Part shown: positions 28,900 to 36,311 of the stretch, one piece after another
Layout of the letters: the number at the start of each line of letters is the position of its first letter
Numbering within the stretch: the stretch's first letter is position 1
DNA from: Ophiothrix spiculata
Taxonomy: Eukaryota > Echinodermata > Ophiuroidea > Amphilepidida > Ophiotrichidae
Length of the DNA stretch: 36,311 bases
Assembly: GCA_000969725.1 (NCBI GenBank)
Contig: JXSR01S032913.1
Direction: 5' to 3' (one strand)
Position numbers and translations under genes: made by a program
The notes under the pieces: model-generated
What the model saw: only the letters and a program-made list of their open reading frames with translations
Databases searched by the model: none
What the model was told of the DNA's origin: nothing

Positions 28900-30835
28900 C
28901 GGTTACTGTGCCCAGAAAACCTGGTAACCAGGCTTAAAGTTTAAAGTTGAAAAATGTGTTACTTTGCACAGTGACTATGTAAAGATGTCTCGAGTCATAA
29001 GGATCTCATAATAAAATTACGTTCTTGGCTCTATTACTTCTTGGTGAAGGTTTAAACTTTTTGATATCCCCTCGCATTGTGTTGCAAAATAATAACCATA
29101 GCTGATCAAGTTGCAAAAATGACTGTGTTTGTATATCTTATCAGCTACCGGGACCAGCTACGGGGATTTCCCCTTTTTAATTCATATTTATGTACAAAAT
29201 AGAACGATGTCAAGACATGGTCATAAATGTTTAACCTGTGTTTGATTTTATAATACAAGATGGATGAAGTTACGGCCTCAGATTTCTTGTTTTCTTTAGA
29301 GCATAAAGTCATGGGTCTTAGGCGACTAAAAGCTTGGGAAATTTGATATATATGCAGTCTCCAAATTGTTTATTGTTCAAAACCTTATTCAAAACTTTGT
29401 AAAAACATATGCGTATGAAAAAGGTTAATTTATCATTTATTCATGTGAATGCACAATTCTAGAATTGAAAGTACAACAGAAACCAATATGGACTGAATAA
29501 ATAAGCAATTAAGTGCCTTGTCAACCCTTCATTTTCAGAAAGTTATACCTTAATACGAATATTTTCCTTAAAATGAATGGATAATATTGATAAACCTTTC
29601 CCGACTTGCGATATGTATGAATTGCCGTATAAGTGAAGAATTGTTCTTAAGATTTGTGAAAATATAGCCATTAACGTGATTAAGTCACTGCTTATAGTTA
29701 TAGAACAATCAATAGCAGTTGTCATTTCGAATTTTGACAATTACAAATTTGAAATGAGTTTTATCTGACTTTTTTTAAATAACTCAATGTTTGTCCTGTG
29801 TTTCATTATTTTTTCCAATCCGGGGTTTTCTACAGTGGCAAAATAATAACCTCTGCCTTTTGTGCATACCTTTTCTAAGTTTCTTATAATACCGTAGCAT
29901 TACAATGATGTATGCCAAACGAATTGTTTGTATACACACCAACTAATTCAAGGGCACTTAACCAATTAAGATATCAATTCATCCTCGGTAAAAAGGATCT
30001 TAGCTAGTAGATGTCAAACAAATATGGCGTCTGTTAAACACCTTTTCTATCAGATGACTTCTATGGATAATTAAGCATAGTATGTGACCTGACACTTGGA
30101 AAGGACACTAATGTCCACTCGGCTAGCACACTATGTGATTGCATTTAAATATGCAATTTTCGAATTACTTCTTCCAAACTCGCAGCAGAATAGAAAACAT
30201 GACTTTGGAGGAATGTGTGGTTGCTTACGTGTTATCTCAGAGAAGAAGATAATAAAGCCTGCGGGAGAAAAGAAAAAAATATGTATCGTTCTTTTTTGCA
30301 AATGAAAAAAAGAGGAAAGAAATGTAATTAAAATTAAAATATAAAGATTTTAATGATTTAGTTTCTGGGAGTACTTAACATTTCTATGAGCTTGGTCTTG
30401 CATGAATTGAGCTTTGAACAAAATTTAATTACATGAAAAGGTGTAAAAATATCATTTCTGCAATAACTTAGCCAAACAATAAGACATGGCTTAAGGGCAG
30501 ATCTAAAGTAATTAAGGGTTTTAGAACATGTTATGATTTTGTGATTTGCTTCTGGCTGTACAAAATGATACACCCCAACATTTATTTGAATTGCAGAAAA
30601 AAGATTTAGTTACCTATGTGAAAATTGGTTTAACGCATTTTATTCATATTTGAGTTTAGGAAAGTTTTCAAAATTCTAAAATCTCCCCTATTACATGATT
30701 TATTCATTGTATGCTAAGTGATAAACAAGCAATAGTTTTTATAACTTCGGTTTCGTTGAACGTGTGACACAAAGTTCATCAATTTCATAATTAACCTTGC
30801 TCAAATATGTCGAGTTGTAAATTTATGTTTCTGTA
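28900..30835. other. Long AT-rich interval without recognised features
   Basis: No gene, RNA or paired element ends found. CCTGGTAACCAGG (about 28920-28932) is a 13-bp palindrome continuing the CAGGTAACC theme of the tandem repeat just upstream. Frames at 29543-29740, 30096-30305 and 30358-30573 have no supporting features. Confidence 0.45.
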
Positions 30836-30838
30836 TTA

Positions 30839-31192
30839 GGCCAAAAAAAGTTCTTTGGTTGCCCTCCACAGCTTTTTTCAGAGAGGGTCGGTCGGTCGTT
30901 TTTTTTTTTTTTTATTTAAATTTTTTTTAATACTCTTCCACGGACTGCTCGGCCGATCGGCCGCTCCAGCCTTCACAACTTCCCCCGCGACATCCAAATC
31001 AAAACAATCAAATACTTTTTGTAGTGATTTGGGATATCCTAAACATGGGTTGAATATCGAAAAAAAACCAACCTTTTTTTTTGTAGTTTTCGGATATTTT
31101 TTTAGAAAAAAAAAAAATCAATAAAAAATAGTTTGGGTCGGGCTGAAAAATAGGGTCGGTCGGTGGAGGGCAACCAAACATTTTTTTTTGCC
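30839..31192. mobile_element. About 354-bp MITE with TA target duplication
   Basis: Inverted ends GGC(C)AAAAAAA and then TTTGGTTGCCCTCCAC, followed on both sides by GGTCGGTCGG-type words. TA flanks each end (30837-30838, 31193-31194), as for Tc1/mariner-type elements. The interior carries a 14-bp palindrome CGGCCGATCGGCCG (30950-30963) and long T and A runs. No coding capacity. Confidence 0.88.
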
Positions 31193-31348
31193 TAATTGAC
31201 CCTTTGGCAAGAATATACAACAGAAAAGGAACATCTTCAAATTGTCTCACGCATGTACTGTTTCTTCCGATTGATGAGCATAAACATTAAATCATTTACA
31301 AGCATTTATAGAGTGAGTGGATACAGCATAAACCCATCAGACGATAGA

Positions 31349-31624
31349 GTGGCTCTCCACACGGACATATCAATCTGGACTTCGCACATCCAGATGCATG
31401 TAGATGAAACTGATTTACAGCAAATGATCACACGAGTGTACGTGACTGCGCGTGTACATACGCGCAGTGGCGTTTTTTTCACGCACACGCACACCCCAGC
31501 GTGTCAATACGCGCAACTGGAGGAAAGTCAGATTGACGCGTGATCGATGAACACAAATCTGCACTTCGGAAATCTACATTCATCTAGATGCCTCCAGATT
31601 TGACGCTTCCGTATGGAGACCCCC
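31349..31624. mobile_element. About 276-bp inverted-repeat element (CTCCAYACGGA ends)
   Basis: Left GGCTCTCCACACGGA..ATCAATCTGGA pairs with right (inverted) GGGTCTCCATACGGA..TCAAATCTGGA, then both continue ATCTAGATG/ATCCAGATG and ATGTAGAT. Arms are about 55-60 bp and imperfect. Near the centre lies ACTGCGCGT-gtacat-ACGCGCAGT (31445-31468), a perfect 9-bp hairpin in a run of CpG and CACA words. Frames on both strands are spurious. Confidence 0.78.
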
Positions 31625-31628
31625 AAAG

Positions 31629-31862
31629 TAAGAAGGTAGCAAACAAAAAGAAGAGCCAGAGGGAGTTACTGAATGTAGACAAGGGTCTAAGACCATGTTA
31701 TGATTTGATGATTGGCTTCTGGCTAAAACTAAACGAAATATTCAAGACGGGAGAATTACATCATAATATTATTATAAATTCAAGGGACACAATAAACTCT
31801 GCAGAGACTATTACTTAACCAAGGGGTGTTATTGTCAGAAGAAATGGCCTGCCTACCTGTAT
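31629..31862 (+). repeat. Dispersed repeat R2, copy 2
   Basis: Partner of 28245-28492. It abuts the right end of the 31349-31624 element, so that element inserted at, or defines, the repeat's left edge here. Confidence 0.87.
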
Positions 31863-31869
31863 TTTGTTA

Positions 31870-33505
31870 TATAATGATGATCACCAAAATGGATTATGTT
31901 TCAGGTATGACAGCATTTGCAGCAAATTTCCATATATTTCTCTTACGTAATTTATGTTAATAAAAAAGGGCAATATCCGTGCATATCATTGGATTGGTTA
32001 ACCTGGGCTATAATTTTTTAGTAGGATAAAATTACGGACTTAAATTTCGAATTTATCTCAGAACAAAAAAAAAAAACCTGGTCTTAGTCGACACAATTTG
32101 ATATTCTATAATTGATTAGTACTATTAGTCGATGAAATTTGATATTCTATAATTGATTAGTACTATTAGTACTAAAAAAATGTTTCAAAAGTAAAAGCTA
32201 ATATAATTATTAATATCACGTTGTTAGAACTCACATTTTGTTATTCAGAAAACAGGAATACACAATTATTTCACCACTTCTTGAGGATTGGATTTTGGGA
32301 ATGGTTCCATATATACTTATACTTAACGACTTTTACAGATAAAAATCATATTAAACCAGATAAATATCAATAATCATGTGCCTTGCTCTCTACTTAGTTA
32401 ACAATTTTTTTTGGTCAGATAGGATGTCAAAGAATGCAAGCTCTATGCAATGCACTATCATTAACCCTTCCTTATTAAGTTTATGTGCTAAAATTTGCAA
32501 ATATCTCAATGTATCCGAATTTATGAGATAGCGATACAAAAACACGTCAACGTTTTCGAATAAATCTGTTGACGCCATTTTAAAGATGTTTCTGGAAAAC
32601 GAATCAATAGTCAAAGCTAATAATTAAAAGACTTTACCCCTCATGGTTTGGTAAAAACTGTGGCAAATAGAAGTAGGATTTCTTGATTGATTTTAAAACC
32701 AAGAACAGTCAACATTTTTGCCTTGTAACGATGTGACTAGCAGCAGATAGGTGATTGTGCTAATTAAATGCACTAATATGTTTAAAATTGCAGGTTTTAT
32801 GAGGATTTAGAATCCTTTTTTTCTCAGATACGAAACTTTATAAAGTGGTAAAGAAACAATATACTCTGCACAGGAAATTTACCTAGACATCAAAATTGAC
32901 GAGATTGTACTTCAACCTACATATAGTCAACTCAAGCTAATTATATTTGAGGTTTTTCTTGAGAATCAAGTTATACGGTTGTCTGGTAAACTTGCCTGCA
33001 GGAATTCGCTTTAACAGGATCGCTTCGTACGAGTACCTACCTTAAATGGAAGCTTAAAGAGCATGAGAGTATTCACATGAAATGTCCTTTTACATTGTTG
33101 TCCCATCGGATGAAACAAACTGCGGTACATTGTACTTAGATATAGAGTTTACTGCACACATGGAAATACTTCAACTCAAATGTTTATTGTTTTTTACAGC
33201 AATGCTGACTGAAAACGCAAAGGGAATGAATATTGAATAACTTTTCAATCAGAGACAATTATGAATTTTTCTAACCTGCATATTTCAGCCTATTGAGACT
33301 AACACAAAATTTTGTTCAAACAAATTTGGTTTGTTTTACCATTTAAAATGTATGGTTGGTTGACAAATAAGTTTCGCCAATTAGCAAAGAACATCGGTAC
33401 GAGACAAAATCTTACATTTTATACCGCGAAATTCTCGCCAAACAAATCAAGCCAAACAAATCAAAACTGATTTAATTAAAACAAGATCTTGGATACCAAT
33501 AGAAA
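31870..33505. other. AT-rich interval, only a short tandem repeat recognised
   Basis: Apart from the 41-bp duplication at 32085-32166, nothing is supported. The 74-codon minus-strand frame at 32390-32614 has no domain. Confidence 0.45.
32085..32166 (+). repeat. 41-bp tandem duplication
   Basis: TAGTCGA.. followed by AATTTGATATTCTATAATTG and ATTAGTACTAT occurs twice with only two or three differences, indicating a recent event. Confidence 0.95.
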
Positions 33506-33510
33506 TAAGC

Positions 33511-33580
33511 TTCATTAGAGGCTTCCTTGGGTTATCCTTGGCGGTTAGCCTAAAGAATTCTTTCTTTCTTTCTTTCTTAA
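33511..33580 (+). repeat. SINE family 1, 3' tail only, with (TTTC)n end
   Basis: GGCTTCCTTGGGTTATCCTTGGCGGTTAGCCTAAA resembles the tail of the family-1 SINE at 3248-3275, and ends in about five TTTC units (33557-33578). The tRNA-like head is absent, as expected of a 5'-truncated retroposed copy. Confidence 0.75.
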
Positions 33581-33644
33581 GCTAGACGATTACAATGCAG
33601 ATTAAAGTAATAAGTAACATTGAATTAAGCATACTTCGCAGATT

Positions 33645-33817
33645 TAAGGGTACGAGGAATCCACATGCTCAGGAAAATGTGAATCCTAACTTGTTTTCTA
33701 TAATGAAAAGATAAATAGTTTCCACTGCCTTTGCGGGGACTCGAACCATGGATTATGGCAGGAGTTAGTCATGCATTACGAAGCGAGCGCTCTACCGCTG
33801 AGCTATCAGGGCATTGT
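33645..33817 (-). repeat. tRNA-derived SINE, family 2, full head
   Basis: On the minus strand: GCCCTGATAGCTCAGCGGTA (tRNA-like start with an A-box), AGCGCTCGCTTCGTAATGCA (degenerate anticodon arm), then B-box GGTTCGAGTCC, CCGCAAAGGCAGTGGAAACT and a body shared with 13534-13655. A to B spacing is about 58, some 14 longer than a class I tRNA, and the acceptor stem pairs poorly, so this is a retroposon rather than a tRNA gene. Confidence 0.82.
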
Positions 33818-33914
33818 TGAGATCGTGAACTAAAATCTAAAACATAAACATTAGAATGCCGTATTTTTCTTTTGTTTACATAAAAATTGCAATTTTTGTC
33901 TCATTGGAATGCTC

Positions 33915-34395
33915 GATTTGTAAGTAAATTATGCGAATGCGTATATCAGACAAAATGTAGATAATGTAGATACTAAAATCAGGCTATTCACAGCTCAAAC
34001 AGGGCGAACTCAGAGTCATAATTCACGCCTGGTTTTTCGGGCAAAACAACGCGGGTTTGTTACATTATCATTCAAAATCAACACAACACATTTATAAAAT
34101 ATTATTTGTAATTCAATAAAAAGTATCAAGCCTACAATCTGTCAACATTTGAAAACAGGCGAATCGTTCGAACATCATAAAATTTCAAGGTTTCGGCGAA
34201 AAAGGTGTAACATTTTCGAAGTAGTTTATTGACGTAATTTTGACACTACTAAAGTCTCATGTATAAACTAGAGACTCTATTACATATGTACGCGAAACAT
34301 TTTATTATTCTGATATGTGTTAGTAGGTAAAAAGTTGCAGTAAAGATGCCGTTGGCAAAAATGGCATCCATTTAGGGACCGTAGCCTTAACAGGA
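33915..34395 (+). repeat. Dispersed repeat R1, copy 3
   Basis: The fullest copy, matching the inverted copy at 20350-20890 over nearly its whole length and the shorter copy at 11735-12085. It ends GGGACCGTAGCCTTAA. The TTAAGGGTACG string at 33646 could be the opposite inverted end, which would make one ~750-bp element enclosing the family-2 SINE; unproven. Confidence 0.92.
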
Positions 34396-34399
34396 ACCC

Positions 34400-35830
34400 C
34401 GTCTTATTTCAACAAGATCAATTAAGGAGCGCCGTAGCGAAGTGCTCAGAAGAATCTCGAAGTCTTTTCTTTGACGTTTATCTGACTTGGTGGGAGAATG
34501 GGTCATATAATTTTGGATCTTCTTCCGCTACATTATGAAGTATTTAGAGTTTGGTTCATATTTCATGAAAGAAGAAAAAGATCATTTTACTTTTAACCAA
34601 CTAACTGATGCCAGTTATTCATTTTTGTCAAAATGAAATATATTAAAAGATTGAAAATAACCTAATCTTCCAATAGCATTGCTCTTATACTTGATTCTCA
34701 AAACCTTAGATGCAACTCGTCACATGTAAATCTATCACTTGCTACCATCGAAATTGTCCGATGGTTCAGTAGTCACATTAATTCGGGAACGACAAATTCC
34801 TAAACCATGTAGGGAAGTAATTTGCATAATAAACGACTCTTCGGTTTCGCATAATGCAGTAATAATTCCTCCAAATTCAAATGGAAGCACCATGATGTGG
34901 TTATGATATGCAACGGAAATAAGTGTATCAATTTGCTTGTCATTACTTAGCAAGTCTTTGTTTTAATCATATCATGCAAAAGTTATGGACCGAAATTGCG
35001 TTACCAAATTACCTCTAGTATAGGTGAAGTAAGGAATAATGTATCTGACATTTACAGCTCCCAGACACCCTGTTTAATAGACCAACTATTATTCTTGAGA
35101 AAATACATTATGGTCAAGCAATGGCGTCAAGGTGAACGTGATGGTGCATACATTCGCACATTTATTACTGTAAAAAGAACCCCGCCTCATGGTAAGAGTC
35201 CTGTCGAAAGACATTATTGTTTCCATTTGGTTGAATTTTGCATTTTGTTTTAAATTTATCATGAAATTAAAAACTCGTAATGGCAATGGCAATGTAGCCG
35301 ATAGCATGTAATTTTCCAGTCAAATTTTCCGTTGGTGAAATTTCTCCCTAAAAGTGCAAGTGTTAATGAAAATTGGTAATTACAACGAGAAAGAGTTGTA
35401 CGCGTACTCCGTAAACTACACGTATATTTTTGTGTCATTCTCAGGTAGTGATAACGACCAAAATAGATCGTTTACCTGGAAAATATTGAATTCGACAGGA
35501 AAAAATGAACTTAGCTTTTTTGAAGATTGCTATATATCATGTCATCCAATACGCTGTCGTTTCTTGTATAACTAAAATAAATTCATTTCTAAATAAAGGA
35601 AAAACAGAGAATTATATCCTTTTCAACCTCTGAGAGTTTCAACAGTCTTACGTCTTACGTCCATCATTGTCGGTAGCAAGCTCCATGAGAAGCAACATCA
35701 CCAACGTCCAAAAAATTTAAATTAATTTGTATTTAGTTTGATCCCACAAAAGTACAATACCAACTGAACCTTTATAAAGTTGCCAAGGATTAATTTAGGG
35801 TAAGGTTGTTGAATTCGACACAGTTGACAA
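34400..35830. other. Unannotated interval
   Basis: No recognisable gene, RNA or paired element ends. Frames at 34735-34953, 34996-35253 and 35354-35575 are of mixed composition but overlap frames on the other strand and have no known domain. Confidence 0.4.
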
Positions 35831-35838
35831 ATATGATG

Positions 35839-35858
35839 TTGCCTGGCCAGGCAACATG
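35839..35858. repeat. 20-bp perfect palindrome
   Basis: TGTTGCCTGGCCAGGCAACA, followed by further TGTTGCC and TTGCCTG..CAGGCAG words within 50 bp. It may be a protein-binding site cluster or a nested small element end; unknown. Confidence 0.8.
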
Positions 35859-35906
35859 TTGCCAAATTGGGAAATATTGCCTGTTCAGGCAGTCGGACCG
35901 GATTGT

Positions 35907-36062
35907 CCATGTATCCTTAAAATAGGGATAAAGTTTTCAAATGTGTCCTCGGAATTTCAAAAATAGGGGTGTTTGAAAGTACCACCTTGTCCTCGTTTTG
36001 GAGTAAAATAGGGGGTAAAATTTCACCTTGAAATTGACTGAAAAAGGGAGTAATTTTAAATT
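35907..36062 (+). repeat. Degenerate repeat, about 50-60 bp period
   Basis: Three diverged units combine TGTCC(T/A).., an AAATAGGG-type block and a GT.. AAA.TTT(C/G).. stretch. Followed by a short GC-rich patch (36070-36115) with GGGCCGGCC. No coding evidence. Confidence 0.55.
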
Positions 36063-36311
36063 TTGGTAACGGTCATGCGCGTCCCACTCTGCCGGGAAGT
36101 GGGCCGGCCGGGGTTTTATATTTTAGAACAGTTTCTAGAAAAGAGCACGATAATGTTGTTATATTTACTATTTTAGAAAATGCTAGAGAAGCAAGGAGAA
36201 CAATAAATTGGACCTAAAATCGACTTCATTGATTTGAATTTCTACAGAGAAATACAATTGAATATTATTTGAATAATGTATGACGATGTCACAATGTGCG
36301 TTAAATTTTAA

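Noticed and set aside
30855-31124. 89-codon plus-strand frame
   Set aside because: Lies wholly inside a MITE and its Phe and Lys runs are the T and A homopolymers.
33728-33817. Possible functional tRNA gene on the minus strand
   Set aside because: A-box and B-box are good, but the acceptor and anticodon stems do not pair and the same sequence is a dispersed repeat, so it is a SINE.

Overview
This is an AT-rich stretch of an animal genome, most likely a marine invertebrate. The signs are a Penelope-like retroelement, at least three tRNA-derived SINE families, many small inverted-repeat DNA transposons (MITEs), microsatellites, an assembly gap, and no densely packed open reading frames or operons. 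The phylum cannot be fixed from the sequence alone. No complete protein-coding gene can be supported. The window reads as intergenic or intronic DNA built by transposon insertion and repeated local duplication.

Layout. 0.2-2.2 kb: a decayed, 3'-truncated Penelope-like element on the minus strand. 3.0-3.3 kb: a tRNA-derived SINE. 3.7 kb: a TATA box followed by a short ATG frame. 5.3-9.1 kb: a block of very diverged local repeats, with a candidate signal-peptide first exon at 7.15 kb. 9.6-10.8 kb: a 333-bp tandem duplication whose second copy is split by a 463-bp inverted-repeat element carrying nine GCTCCNGGAGC palindromes. 11.0-15.2 kb and 17.1-21.8 kb: two diverged copies of one segmental duplication, loaded with different MITEs; the first also holds a 558-bp N gap. 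22.2-22.9 kb: an inverted-repeat element. 23.8-24.1 kb: a tandem duplication. 24.34-25.26 kb: a 914-bp palindromic element with almost no loop. 25.6-27.1 kb: a hAT-type element with 8-bp target duplications. 28.0-28.9 kb: a tRNA-like SINE head, a dispersed repeat and a tandem repeat. 30.8-31.9 kb: two MITEs and the second copy of the dispersed repeat. 33.5-34.4 kb: a SINE tail, a second SINE head and the third copy of a ~500-bp repeat family. 35.8-36.1 kb: a 20-bp palindrome and a degenerate repeat.

The most useful observations are the palindromic elements (10.2 kb and 24.3 kb), pre-insertion sites preserved in duplicated copies (10.2 kb and 15.0 kb), an unusually conserved ~67-bp core shared by the two segmental copies (12.45 and 19.77 kb), and the phase-1 signal-peptide exon candidate at 7.15 kb. 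Lengths, repeats and motifs were read by eye. Identities are approximate and nothing was searched against a database.
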